Assembly: GCF_027913035.1 (NCBI RefSeq)
Contig: NZ_CP115775.1
Location: 3,016,501-3,080,500 of the forward strand
DNA: 64,000 nt
Direction of reading: 5' to 3'
From: Paracoccus albus
GTDB taxonomy: Bacteria > Pseudomonadota > Alphaproteobacteria > Rhodobacterales > Rhodobacteraceae
A program made the translations under genes and the position numbers. Every line of letters starts with the position of its first letter. Position 1 is the stretch's first letter. A model generated the notes under the pieces. The model was not told the DNA's origin, searched no databases, and saw only the letters and a list, made by a program, of their open reading frames with translations. This document shows, piece after piece, positions 1 through 8,460 of this stretch.

Positions 1-109
1 CGCCGTGCGTCTGACCGTTCCACCTGGCGACAAAGGCCAGGCCGTGGGCGATATCTTCGATTTCAACATCGACCGGCGTCGGATCAAGAAGATCAAGCCG
101 CCGGCCTGA
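1..109 (+). CDS. C-terminal end of an unidentified protein (partial)
   Basis: An open frame (phase starting at base 2) enters from the left edge and stops at TGA 107-109. The visible tail is about 35 residues, with an acidic/aromatic stretch followed by a basic RRRIKKIKPPA end. It converges on secB, whose stop lies about 50 bases further on. The fragment is too short to name a family, and its start lies outside the window. Confidence 0.5.
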   Translation, partial: AVRLTVPPGDKGQAVGDIFDFNIDRRRIKKIKPPA

Positions 110-157
110 CAGCATACGCTGCCAGGCTCTTTTCGTGCGGGGGGGCAAGGTGGGTTC

Positions 158-676
158 TTACGAAACCGGCGCGTCGGCAGGCTTTTCGGCCTGCGCGCGG
201 CGGGCGAGTTCCTGACGGTACAGCGCCACGAAATCGACGGGGTCCAGGTTAACCGGCGGGAAGCCACCATCGCGGGTGATGTCGCTGATCACGCGGCGGA
301 TGAAGGGGAACAGCATCCGGGGACATTCGATCATCAGGAACGGGTGAAGCTGATCCTCCGGCACGCCTTCGACCTGAAAAACCCCGCCATATTCCAGCTC
401 ACACAGGAACAGGTTGGATTCGTTTACAGTGTTTTTCGAGGCAACCTTGAACTTCGTGATCACCTCATACTGATTGTCGGCACTGCGCTTGCGCGCGTCG
501 ATGCTGACCTGAACGCCAATTTCAGGCTTCACTTCTGCCGTGTTCAGACCCTTTTGCGCAACAATATTTTCGAAGGAAAGGTCACGGATGAACTGGGCCA
601 GAATCTGCATGCGCGGCGGCTGCGGCGTGGGCTGGGCTTCTGCACTGCTGTTCGGGTTTGTATTTTCATCGGTCAT
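158..676 (-). CDS. secB: Protein-export chaperone SecB
   Basis: SecB is the cytosolic homotetrameric chaperone that keeps preproteins unfolded and passes them to SecA. The 172-residue product has the usual family length. It has a low-complexity polar N-terminus (about 1-22), then the SecB core beginning near QFIRDLSFEN, and the conserved end segment with CPRMLFPFIRR and the GGFPPVNLDPVDF motif. The start ATG at 676 follows AAAGGATCACAA, a good ribosome binding site. fxsA lies upstream on the same strand, an arrangement common in Rhodobacteraceae. Confidence 0.95.
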   Translation of the reverse strand: MTDENTNPNSSAEAQPTPQPPRMQILAQFIRDLSFENIVAQKGLNTAEVKPEIGVQVSIDARKRSADNQYEVITKFKVASKNTVNESNLFLCELEYGGVFQVEGVPEDQLHPFLMIECPRMLFPFIRRVISDITRDGGFPPVNLDPVDFVALYRQELARRAQAEKPADAPVS

Positions 677-751
677 TTGTGATCCTTTCGCAAAACTGTT
701 GAAGCGCTTCTATCACCGGGGCCCAAATGCCTCAACGCCTGCAAGCCATGA

Positions 752-1297
752 TTAATCCGGGCGAGTCCAGCCAGAGGGCTTGCGCGCCTTGCTGTCCTTT
801 CCGCGGGCAGGCGGAGGAGCGATGTCATCACGCGCGACATAGGGATCTTCCTGAACGGAATATTCACCATCAATCACGTCATTCTCTGCACGGCCGGGCC
901 AGCCGTGGCGCGGCTGACGCGCGCTGTCGAAGCCAAAGCCTGACCGCGTTACCTTCACATGCCGGCCCGCGCGGCGCATCAGCCAGACGCGCACGCCGGG
1001 TACCAACAGCAGCAGGCCAATCGTGTCCGTGAAAAAACCGGGTGTCAGCAGCAACGCGCCTGAAAACAGGATCATCGCGCCATGTGCCAGTGGCCGCGTC
1101 GGATCGCTGAATGTCTGAAAGGATTGCTGCAGATCTGCAAGGGCGCGGCGGCCCTGACTGCGGATCATAACCATGCCGACAAAGGCCGACAGCAGCACCA
1201 GACCGATTGTTGGCCACAGCCCGATCAGGCCGCCGACCTGAATAAACAGGGCAATTTCGACAATCGGGACCAGAATAAACAGAATGAATAGCGGCAT
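752..1297 (-). CDS. fxsA: FxsA family inner-membrane protein
   Basis: FxsA is a small membrane protein named for relieving F-plasmid exclusion of phage T7; its housekeeping role is unclear. The 181-residue product begins MPLFILFILVPIVEIALFI, the typical first membrane helix. Further hydrophobic helices follow at about 25-45 and 75-105, then a polar, charged C-terminal tail. The ATG at 1297 is chosen over upstream in-frame starts because AGAGGAG precedes it directly and the family begins here. The gene is divergent from the Tim44-like gene and upstream of secB. Confidence 0.9.
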   Translation of the reverse strand: MPLFILFILVPIVEIALFIQVGGLIGLWPTIGLVLLSAFVGMVMIRSQGRRALADLQQSFQTFSDPTRPLAHGAMILFSGALLLTPGFFTDTIGLLLLVPGVRVWLMRRAGRHVKVTRSGFGFDSARQPRHGWPGRAENDVIDGEYSVQEDPYVARDDIAPPPARGKDSKARKPSGWTRPD

Positions 1298-1399
1298 GTG
1301 ACTCCTCTGCGTGCCGACAACTGGACTTGCGTCCGCTGCACCCCTACATAAGAGACAAGGGCGAAAATACAAACTGAGGCGCCCCGCGAAGGGTAGAAT

Positions 1400-2056
1400 A
1401 TGTCGAACTCGCTGATTCAGCTGATTGTGCTTGCCGCGATTGCGGTGTTCCTGATTTTGCGCTTGCGCAACGTGCTGGGAACACGCGACGGATTCGAGCC
1501 CACACAGGTTGACGAACGTCCGGCTCAACGCAGCATGGATGTGATCGAGGACGATCCGCGCGCGTCCGACACGGACCTGACCGATCATGTTGATCCGGAC
1601 AGCCCGGCATATGCGGCTTTGGTCGAGATGAAGCGGGCAGAACCGTCATTCTCATTGTCGGAGTTCCTCGGCGGTGCGAAGCAGGCCTATGAGATGATCC
1701 TTGTTGCGTTCGAAAAAGGGGATCTGTCGGATGTCCGGGCATTTCTTGCGCCGGAAGTCGCGACGGCGTTCGATTCTGCGATCGAAGGGCGCAAATCCTC
1801 TGGTCAGTCGGCCGATGTGCAGTTTCTTGGCACGCGCGAAACCGCGCTTGCGGCAGCAGAGTTCAATCCGGCAAGTGCCGTCGCGGAACTTTCCGTTCGC
1901 TTCGTCGGCGAGATGATCGTTGCCATTCGCGACGCAGACGGAAATGTGGTCGAGGGCGATGCCAAGACGCCACGCAAGCAACGCGACACCTGGACGTTTG
2001 AGCGTGAAATGGGCGCGGCTGATCCGAACTGGCGTCTCGTCGCAACCGGCGCCTGA
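1400..2056 (+). CDS. Tim44-like domain protein, membrane anchored
   Basis: This 218-residue protein has one N-terminal membrane helix (about residues 5-22), a charged linker, and a C-terminal Tim44-like domain from about residue 75. That domain includes a FLGGAKQAYEMILVAFEKGD segment and ends with a WRLVATGA strand. Bacterial relatives of mitochondrial Tim44 are inner-membrane proteins of poorly defined function, often linked to protein export or the envelope. Its stop overlaps the start of the Smr gene (TGATG), so the two are probably translationally coupled. Confidence 0.85.
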   Translation: MSNSLIQLIVLAAIAVFLILRLRNVLGTRDGFEPTQVDERPAQRSMDVIEDDPRASDTDLTDHVDPDSPAYAALVEMKRAEPSFSLSEFLGGAKQAYEMILVAFEKGDLSDVRAFLAPEVATAFDSAIEGRKSSGQSADVQFLGTRETALAAAEFNPASAVAELSVRFVGEMIVAIRDADGNVVEGDAKTPRKQRDTWTFEREMGAADPNWRLVATGA

Positions 2057-2649
2057 TGAGCCGTCGGCGCGGCCTGACACCCGAGGATCGGGAGCTTTGG
2101 TCGCGCGTGGCAAGAACGGCCACCCCGCTTGAGCCGAAATCGCGATCGGTGATGCCGGACGCGTCGCCAGAGCCAAAGCTGAAATCTCCGGTTCGTTCCG
2201 CCCGCGCATCTGTGGCGCTTGCGCCGGATTTTGGTGTCGGATCAAAGGCGGGTACGCGACGCGGCAATGACCTTGCGCCTAGCCCCGCGGATGCGTTGTC
2301 CAGCCAACCGATCCGTATGGACCACCGGACACATCGACAGATGAGCCGCGGCAAGATGCGCCCGGAAGCGAAGCTGGACCTTCACGGTATGACCCTGGCG
2401 GAGGCCGGGCCAGAGCTGGCCCGGTTCATTCTGTCCTGCCATTCGCGTGGGTTCCGGTTGGTTCTGGTCATTACCGGCAAGGGAAGCAGTGGCAATGACG
2501 GGCCGCTGCCGGTCCGTCGGGGCGCATTGCGGCATCAGGTTCCGTATTGGCTGCACGCCCCGCCCATTTCTCATGTCGTACAGCAGGTCGCGCCCGCGCA
2601 TCTGCGGCATGGCGGAGCGGGTGCGTATTACGTTTATCTGCGCCGCTAG
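2056..2649 (+). CDS. Smr domain protein
   Basis: A 197-residue protein with a disordered, Arg/Pro-rich first half and a C-terminal Smr domain from about residue 108. The domain carries the LDLHGMT motif, the strand around LVLVITGKG, and the closing HGGAGAYYVYLRR. Smr domains are found in nucleases and DNA-repair factors such as the C-terminus of MutS2; the role of stand-alone alphaproteobacterial versions is not settled. It overlaps the Tim44-like gene upstream by one base. Its stop interlocks with the stop of the convergent TfoX-domain gene through a shared CTAG. Confidence 0.85.
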   Translation: MSRRRGLTPEDRELWSRVARTATPLEPKSRSVMPDASPEPKLKSPVRSARASVALAPDFGVGSKAGTRRGNDLAPSPADALSSQPIRMDHRTHRQMSRGKMRPEAKLDLHGMTLAEAGPELARFILSCHSRGFRLVLVITGKGSSGNDGPLPVRRGALRHQVPYWLHAPPISHVVQQVAPAHLRHGGAGAYYVYLRR

Positions 2650-2984
2650 CGTTTTTTTGCAGGCAGGCTGTCGGCGAAGCTGACGCCTCGCGAAATCCAC
2701 ATTTCCAGTGCCGCATCATCGGCCGTCCCGGCTGGTGACACTGTGACGAAGGCTTTCGGGCTGCGGCCCCCACCGATGTTCAGGGGGCCGACATCGGGAT
2801 CGTTCATCGCGGCGGCTGCGCCTTCGGCGCCAAGGCGAACCATCAGCCGATCACCATTGACGCCGCAGGCCATGTTGCCACCCCGCAGAAAGCAAAGCCC
2901 GCCCATCATGGAAATTTCTTCGGCACCGCCCAAAGCCGCCAGAACATTACGAGCTCGCTCCGCCAAAGCCTTGTCATATGCCAT
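2646..2984 (-). CDS. TfoX N-terminal domain protein
   Basis: The 112-residue product contains a TfoX/Sxy N-terminal domain: MMGGLCFLRGGNMACGV, then MVRLG, then a late MEMWISRGV-like segment. Stand-alone TfoX-N proteins are widespread and mostly uncharacterised; the domain is named after the competence regulator TfoX/Sxy. A clear AAGGGG ribosome binding site precedes ATG 2984. The reading frame ends inside the last codons of the convergent Smr gene. Confidence 0.8.
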   Translation of the reverse strand: MAYDKALAERARNVLAALGGAEEISMMGGLCFLRGGNMACGVNGDRLMVRLGAEGAAAAMNDPDVGPLNIGGGRSPKAFVTVSPAGTADDAALEMWISRGVSFADSLPAKKR

Positions 2985-3031
2985 GAAGCATTCCCCTTCT
3001 GATGTCTCGCTCGGTTCGGGTTCGGTCTTAC

Positions 3032-4174
3032 CTATGCCGCCGCATCTTCGGCGTCGCGCAAGTGGTTGATCCTGCGCGAATGGCTGGCCTCATGCGTGAC
3101 GTCGATCAGCCAGTTAGCGATCAGGTCGGGGTCTGTGACGCCGATATGCAGACCCGGCTGAATACGGCCCGTCGCAAGGGCCTCTGCCGCAAGCGCCATC
3201 ATCAGAGAGTTCAGCCGATACCGTGCCGAGCCGTTGCGGCCCCCGGTTGCATCCATGACCCACTCTTTGTGCCAGCGTGTTTCGCCACCCGCCTCGGCCC
3301 GCAGTGAAACGGATAGCACCGCACGATCAGCCTCGCCCTCAACATAAGGATGTTCTTCCCACAGCTCATCGGAAAGAGAGGAAAGCGCATCCGCGTCCTT
3401 GCCCGTTTCCCGAATGCTGGCAAAAACATCGGCCCAGCCTTCATCCCAGCCTTTCAGGCGGATCGCGCCGCGCTCTGCATTGGCGATTGTCCAGTTTGGG
3501 TCGAAGCCATAGGCGTCCAGATAGGGGGCAACATCGTAATGTGGATAGACCTGATGACGCTCTGGCGTCGGCAGGTTCAGGTCGTGGTTGCGGATGACTT
3601 CGAACGGGAAGTCGGCACTCTGCCTCTCACCATCGCCGATCCAGCTTGTCGGTGTCGCAAGCGCATTCAGCAATGACAGCGGAGAGGTGTTGAATTTATG
3701 GCGGAAATTGTCGGGGTATTTCGGCATCCCCCCGCCATAGCAGGAGAAATGCAACACATCATCCGGCTGGGCATCCTGCTTGTAATCATTCACAAGGTCA
3801 CGCGCCATCAGGTGTTCGATTCCCGGCACCATCCCCACTTCGGCCAGAACCGACAGACCTTTTTCTGCGGCCACGCCCACTGCCTCGCGCAACCTGTTGG
3901 AGACATGCCATCCGACAGCGAGATGTGCGCCCCTTTCCATGGCCAGCCTTGCAATGGCCAGTTCCGTCGGGCGGGGTGCGACGATGATATCACCGGGCTT
4001 AACGGCCGCCCACAGAGCCTCTGGGTCGTATGCCCGCTGGATCTCTGGCGCGACCTTGTCCAGCGTCTGGCCGTCCCGCGTCCAGACACGAATGTCGGCT
4101 GCGTCGTCACGGATAAGTCGGTTCAATCCAAACAAGGCATCTGTGCCTGCTTGCACCCAGTGGATTGTGGTCAT
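3032..4174 (-). CDS. Saccharopine dehydrogenase-like oxidoreductase
   Basis: This 380-residue protein resembles the saccharopine dehydrogenase / saccharopine reductase-like family. It has an N-terminal nucleotide-binding half that includes GDIIVAPRPTELAIARLAME, and a long C-terminal domain with CYGGGMPKYPDNFRHKF. The family makes or cleaves secondary amines between an amino acid and an oxo acid using NAD(P)H. The substrate here is not evident. ATG 4174 has a strong AAGGAG site. The gene is monocistronic or co-transcribed with the GFA gene upstream (gap about 37 bases). Confidence 0.75.
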   Translation of the reverse strand: MTTIHWVQAGTDALFGLNRLIRDDAADIRVWTRDGQTLDKVAPEIQRAYDPEALWAAVKPGDIIVAPRPTELAIARLAMERGAHLAVGWHVSNRLREAVGVAAEKGLSVLAEVGMVPGIEHLMARDLVNDYKQDAQPDDVLHFSCYGGGMPKYPDNFRHKFNTSPLSLLNALATPTSWIGDGERQSADFPFEVIRNHDLNLPTPERHQVYPHYDVAPYLDAYGFDPNWTIANAERGAIRLKGWDEGWADVFASIRETGKDADALSSLSDELWEEHPYVEGEADRAVLSVSLRAEAGGETRWHKEWVMDATGGRNGSARYRLNSLMMALAAEALATGRIQPGLHIGVTDPDLIANWLIDVTHEASHSRRINHLRDAEDAAA

Positions 4175-4211
4175 CGGAACTCCTTCAAGTCACAAAAATA
4201 CGGACCCTAGC

Positions 4212-4607
4212 CTAGTCGTCTTTCGTTTGCGGCAAGCCGTCTTTGATCTCGTAATAATCGCCCTTGAATGCCGTATAAATGTGACCGCCCAATGTCAGCC
4301 CTGTCGGCGCATCAATGCAGCCGGCAGAGACGTCCAGATAATCGCGATGGTCGCGCCGCCAGAACAGCGACGATCCGCATTGCGAGCAAAACCCGCGCTG
4401 CGCAAAGTCAGACGACCGATACCACCGCAGATGCGTTTCGTCCTGAATGGTCAGGTCGTGGGCGTCCATGCCAACCCAATAGTGTCCCGACCAACGCCGG
4501 CATTGCTCGCAGTGGCAGGCCATTGGCGCCTCATCACCCGCCCTTGCGCTGAAGCGCACTGCGCCACACAGACAGCCTCCGGTCATCTCTGCATTGCTTG
4601 CCGCCAT
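4212..4607 (-). CDS. GFA (CENP-V) family zinc protein
   Basis: A 131-residue member of the GFA family, originally named for glutathione-dependent formaldehyde-activating enzyme. Zinc-binding cysteines are visible in the expected order: GGCLCGAVRF near residue 10, CHCEQCRRWSG near 33, and FCSQCGSSLFW near 83. Most members have unknown substrates, and the formaldehyde role applies to only some. AGGAG lies 8 bases before ATG 4607. A second GFA gene occurs at 46690-47073. Confidence 0.85.
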   Translation of the reverse strand: MAASNAEMTGGCLCGAVRFSARAGDEAPMACHCEQCRRWSGHYWVGMDAHDLTIQDETHLRWYRSSDFAQRGFCSQCGSSLFWRRDHRDYLDVSAGCIDAPTGLTLGGHIYTAFKGDYYEIKDGLPQTKDD

Positions 4608-4687
4608 GATAAGATCTCCTGTTGGAACGTTGCGCCTATGTAAACGCCTTCGGACAGCACCTGTCCAGCAAGCGGTCGGCGCTGTTT

Positions 4688-5167
4688 TCAGACCGGCAGG
4701 AAGGTGGTCGACTTCAGCTCTTCCATCGACAGAAGTGCGGTGACGTTGAAGATCTTCACCTCTGCAATCAGCGCCTGATAGAAGGCATCATAGGCGCGTG
4801 CGTCCGAAACACGCAGCTTGACGATATAGTCGATTTCACCCGCAAGACGGTGCGCCTCCAGCACTTCGGGTCGCGATTGCAGGGCATTCAGAAACTTCTG
4901 CTGCCAGCCTGCTTCGTGCTCGCTCGTCCGGATCAGGACGAAGAAACAGGTGCCCAAACCCACAGCATCCGGGTCGAGTATAACCGTCTGGCGCGTAATG
5001 ACGCCTGCGTCCTTCAGCTTGCGGATACGGTTCCATACTGGCGTCTTGGACGAACCGATCTTGCGTGCAATATCGTCAAGCGACTGGCTTGCGTCCTGCT
5101 GCAATTCGGTCAGGATTTTCCGGTCCAGCGTATCAAGGCGGAGTTTCTTTTCGCTGACATCGTCCAT
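4688..5167 (-). CDS. Lrp/AsnC family transcriptional regulator
   Basis: A 159-residue product with an N-terminal winged helix (LDTLDRKILTELQQDAS, then SSKTPVWNRIRKL as recognition helix) and a C-terminal RAM ligand-binding domain containing GEIDYIVKLRV. ATG 5167 is preferred; a longer in-frame GTG start at 5206 exists but adds nothing conserved. The gene is divergent from the DUF2849-cysI-cysH operon across a 118-base AT-rich gap with two palindromes. Local control of sulfur assimilation is therefore likely, but that is inferred from position only. Confidence 0.9.
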   Translation of the reverse strand: MDDVSEKKLRLDTLDRKILTELQQDASQSLDDIARKIGSSKTPVWNRIRKLKDAGVITRQTVILDPDAVGLGTCFFVLIRTSEHEAGWQQKFLNALQSRPEVLEAHRLAGEIDYIVKLRVSDARAYDAFYQALIAEVKIFNVTALLSMEELKSTTFLPV

Positions 5168-5214
5168 AGCGGTGTTTTGTCCTGTCTGGCTGCGTTTGCA
5201 GAACACTATTCCTT

Positions 5215-5259
5215 ATTTTGTCCGGATACTAGCAAAATTGTGGAAAAATATCCCATATT
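5215..5259. promoter_or_regulatory. Paired palindromes between Lrp gene and cys operon
   Basis: The divergent gap holds two inverted repeats in an AT-rich stretch unlike its surroundings. ATTTTG (5215-5220) is matched by CAAAAT (5233-5238) with a 12-base spacer. AATAT-ccc-ATATT lies at 5247-5259. Lrp-type proteins bind degenerate AT-rich palindromes, so these are candidate operators for the adjacent regulator. The link is an inference. Confidence 0.4.
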
Positions 5260-5285
5260 AAACCGAACAGAACCGGAGATTCGCA

Positions 5286-5588
5286 ATGGCCCGTGCATTT
5301 GAGCCTGTCGTCATTTCAGCAAACGACCTTTTCGATGGCCGTGTCATTTACCTGACCGGGCAGGACGAATGGGTGTCTAATCTGCGTCAGGCAGAGCTGA
5401 TTACCGATGAAGAACAGGCACGCCACCGCATGGCCCATGCGCTTGCGCTGTCGGACCGTGCCGTCGGCGTTTTCCTTGCACCGGCAAAAGCAGGGCCCTC
5501 AGGCCCCGAACCCGGCCACCCGCGCGAGGCGTTTCGGGCAAACGGCCCGTCCAACTATTTCCACGGCAAGCAGGCAGAGGAAGTCTGA
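5286..5588 (+). CDS. DUF2849 domain protein of the sulfite reductase operon
   Basis: A 100-residue protein of the DUF2849 family, regularly found in front of cysI in alphaproteobacteria. The N-terminal half has FDGRVIYLTGQDEWV and the typical W-x-L / A-H-A segments; the rest is polar. Its function is unknown, and the constant neighbourhood suggests support of sulfite reduction. GGAG precedes ATG 5286, and the stop overlaps the cysI start (TGATG), indicating translational coupling. Confidence 0.85.
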   Translation: MARAFEPVVISANDLFDGRVIYLTGQDEWVSNLRQAELITDEEQARHRMAHALALSDRAVGVFLAPAKAGPSGPEPGHPREAFRANGPSNYFHGKQAEEV

Positions 5589-7249
5589 TGTATCATCATT
5601 CCGAATTCGACCGAGCTTTCGTTGTCGACCGCGCTGCGCGGTTCCGCGACCAGGTTAACCGCCGCATCTCTGGTGCGTTGACCGAAGATGAGTTTCGTCC
5701 GTTGCGCCTGATGAATGGCGTCTATCTTCAGCTTCACGCTTATATGCTGCGGATTGCCATTCCTTACGGCACGATCAGCCCCGATCAGATGCGGCAACTG
5801 GCAATGATCGCGGATCGCTGGGACAAGGGATATGGCCATTTTACGACCCGCCAGAACATCCAGTTCAACTGGCCCAAGCTGGTCGATATCCCTGATATGC
5901 TCGATGCGCTTGCCGATGTCGGGATGCACGCCATCCAGACATCGGGCAACACGATCCGCAACGTGACCGCCGACCATTTTTCTGGCGCTGCGGCGGATGA
6001 GATCGAAGACCCCCGCCCCTATGCCGAGCTGATCCGGCAATGGTCCACTGACCACCCGGAGTTTCAGTTCCTGCCGCGCAAGTTCAAGATTGCCGTATCG
6101 GGCAGCCCGAATGACCGCGCCGTGGTGAAATCGCACGATATCGGCCTGCGCATGGTCCGCAAGGATGGCGAAACCGGGTTTGAGGTTTCCGTCGGCGGCG
6201 GCCTTGGCCGGACACCTCTGGTCGGCAAGGTCATTAATGAATTCGTGCCGGTCGTTGACCTGTTGCCCTATCTGGAATCGATCCTCTCGGCCTATAACAC
6301 TGTCGGGCGGCGCGACAACAAATACAAGGCGCGGCTGAAAATCGCTGTGCAGGAACTGGGTATCGACCAGATCCGCGAACTGGTGGAAGAACGCTTTGCG
6401 GAAATCCGCCCGCAATTCGACGGCTCGGATCAGGAAATCCTGGCCCAGATCCGCGCGCAATTCACCGCGCCGGAACTGGTCGAAGGACGCAGCACCGCTG
6501 AGTATGATTCCGCGCGAGAGGCCGATCCGGTTTTCCGTTCCTGGAGCGATACGAACCTTCATCCACACAAGAACCCGGACTACGCGATTGTCACCGTTTC
6601 GCTGAAAAAGCACGGGGCGACGCCGGGGGATGCGACCTCTGCACAGATGCGCCTGCTGGCCGATCTGGCCGAGAAATACGGCCACGGCGATATGCGCATC
6701 AGCCATGAACAGAACGTCGTGCTGCCGCATGTGCACAAGGCCGATTTGGCAGCACTTTACGCCGCACTGCGTGATGAAGAGCTTGGGACCGCCAATCTTG
6801 GCCTCATCAGCGATATCATCGCTTGCCCCGGTCTGGATTACTGTGCGCTTGCAACGGCTCGATCAATCCCGATTGCACAACAGATCGCGACCCGTTTCGA
6901 CGAGCTGAAGCTGGAGCATGAGATTGGTGAGCTGAAGATCAAGATTTCCGGCTGCATCAACGCCTGCGGGCATCACCATGTCGGTCATATCGGGATTCTC
7001 GGTCTGGATCGCGCCGGCGTCGAAAACTATCAGGTGACGCTTGGTGGCGACGGTACCGAAACCATGTCGGTTGGCGAACGCGCCGGTCCCGGCTTCTCGA
7101 AGGATGAAATCATCCCGGCGATCGAACGGCTGGTTCTCGGCTATCTCGACATGCGCGAGGATGCGGGTGAAACCTTCCTTCAGGCCTATCGCCGGCTTGG
7201 ACCGGACCCGTTCAAGGCTGCGCTGTACCCTCAGAAAGAGGCCGCATAA
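5588..7249 (+). CDS. cysI: Sulfite/nitrite reductase hemoprotein, CysI type
   Basis: The 553-residue protein reduces sulfite to sulfide using siroheme and a [4Fe-4S] cluster. The cluster/siroheme cysteines are C413 and C419 (C-x5-C in ACPGLDYCAL) and C456 and C460 (C-x3-C in SGCINACGHH). Two ferredoxin-like repeats precede two siroheme domains, with conserved Arg/Lys around YGHFTTRQN and GDMRISHEQN. Length and operon (DUF2849 before, cysH after) support assimilatory sulfite reductase over nitrite reductase. The siroheme methylase gene cobA lies 2 kb downstream on the other strand. No ferredoxin-NADP reductase gene is nearby. Confidence 0.9.
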   Translation: MYHHSEFDRAFVVDRAARFRDQVNRRISGALTEDEFRPLRLMNGVYLQLHAYMLRIAIPYGTISPDQMRQLAMIADRWDKGYGHFTTRQNIQFNWPKLVDIPDMLDALADVGMHAIQTSGNTIRNVTADHFSGAAADEIEDPRPYAELIRQWSTDHPEFQFLPRKFKIAVSGSPNDRAVVKSHDIGLRMVRKDGETGFEVSVGGGLGRTPLVGKVINEFVPVVDLLPYLESILSAYNTVGRRDNKYKARLKIAVQELGIDQIRELVEERFAEIRPQFDGSDQEILAQIRAQFTAPELVEGRSTAEYDSAREADPVFRSWSDTNLHPHKNPDYAIVTVSLKKHGATPGDATSAQMRLLADLAEKYGHGDMRISHEQNVVLPHVHKADLAALYAALRDEELGTANLGLISDIIACPGLDYCALATARSIPIAQQIATRFDELKLEHEIGELKIKISGCINACGHHHVGHIGILGLDRAGVENYQVTLGGDGTETMSVGERAGPGFSKDEIIPAIERLVLGYLDMREDAGETFLQAYRRLGPDPFKAALYPQKEAA

Positions 7250-8385
7250 TGGCTCAGGTCGTTACCATTCCAACGCGGGCGGCGCGGATCGCCTCGCTCA
7301 ATGAACGGTATCGCCACCATGCGGCGATCCGGGTGCTGCGCGATGCGCTGAGTGATCCGGAACTGGGCCGGGTGGCGATGGTGTCGTCCTTCGGGGCTGA
7401 TTCTGTTGCGCTTCTGCACATGATTTCGCTGATCGACCGCGACACGCCGGTTCTGTTCATCGACACGCAAATGCTGTTTCCGGAAACGCTGGCCTATCAG
7501 ACAGAGGTTGCGGCGAAGCTGGGCCTGACCGATGTGCGCATCATCCGAGCCACGCCGGTTTCACTGTCGGCCACCGACCCGGATGGCGACCTGCACAAGA
7601 CCAACCCCGATGCCTGCTGCGATCTGCGCAAAACGGTTCCGCTGAACAAGGCGCTGTCGGGCTTTGACAGCTGGATCACCGGGCGTAAGCGTTTTCAAGG
7701 TGCCAGCCGCGCCGATCTGCAGTTCTTCGAGGCGGATCCGGCAGGCGACCGCATCAAGGTTAATCCGCTGGCCCATTGGACAGCGCAGGATGTGATCGAC
7801 TATATCATCAACAACGATCTGCCGCGTCACCCGTTGATCGCGCAGGGTTACCCCTCGATCGGCTGTATGCCTTGCACCAGCCCCGTCGCAGAGGGCGAGG
7901 ACCCGCGTGCCGGTCGCTGGCGTGGGCAGGAAAAGACAGAATGTGGGATTCATTTCGTGAACGGAAAAATGCAGCGAGTCGTCCCGGCTGAATTCGTGCC
8001 GCAGGAAGGCCAGCCGGTTATTGTGCGTGACAGCGGCTTCGGGCCGGATGATTTCAGCGGTGAGGCGTTGGAGCTGGCACCTGATGCGGACCTGGATGAT
8101 CCCGACCTGAACTATCGCGACGCCGATATGATTCGCATTGCATTCCCCAGCTTCTCGGACGGTCGTGGCTTCACCATCGCGCGCAGGTTGCGCATGGCGG
8201 GTTACAAGGGCCGTCTGCGGGCGCAGGGCCATGTGATTGCCGACCAATACCCGATGGCCCGCCGCTCTGGCTTTGATGAGGTCGAGATCGACTTTGATCT
8301 GGCAAAGCGCCAACCGTGGGAACTTTGGCAGCGCTCCTCAGAGGTCGCACCGTCTTATCTGACAAGGCTCGGTCGTCGCGCCTGA
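7249..8385 (+). CDS. cysH: APS reductase (CysH) fused to a DUF934 domain
   Basis: Residues 1-240 form an assimilatory adenylyl-sulfate reductase: the nucleotide-binding motif VSSFGADSVALLH (45-57), the iron-sulfur cysteines C123-C124 and C206/C209, and the C-terminal catalytic ECGIH at 231-235. The CC pair and CxxC indicate an APS- rather than PAPS-reducing type. Without interruption the frame continues into a DUF934 domain (about 255-378) with FPSFSDGRGFTIARRLR and HVIADQYPMARRSGFDEV. DUF934 is usually a separate gene after cysH. The start overlaps the cysI stop (TAATGG). Confidence 0.88.
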   Translation: MAQVVTIPTRAARIASLNERYRHHAAIRVLRDALSDPELGRVAMVSSFGADSVALLHMISLIDRDTPVLFIDTQMLFPETLAYQTEVAAKLGLTDVRIIRATPVSLSATDPDGDLHKTNPDACCDLRKTVPLNKALSGFDSWITGRKRFQGASRADLQFFEADPAGDRIKVNPLAHWTAQDVIDYIINNDLPRHPLIAQGYPSIGCMPCTSPVAEGEDPRAGRWRGQEKTECGIHFVNGKMQRVVPAEFVPQEGQPVIVRDSGFGPDDFSGEALELAPDADLDDPDLNYRDADMIRIAFPSFSDGRGFTIARRLRMAGYKGRLRAQGHVIADQYPMARRSGFDEVEIDFDLAKRQPWELWQRSSEVAPSYLTRLGRRA

Positions 8386-8460
8386 GCGACGTCGCCACGT
8401 CACACTTGCCCCCGGACGGGTGACAGGGAAAATACGCCAAACTCTGAGGAGGAGTAGCTC

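Noticed and set aside
5555..6736. A 393-codon frame antisense to cysI
   Set aside because: The CysI frame has all catalytic cysteines and coupled neighbours; the reverse frame has none of these.
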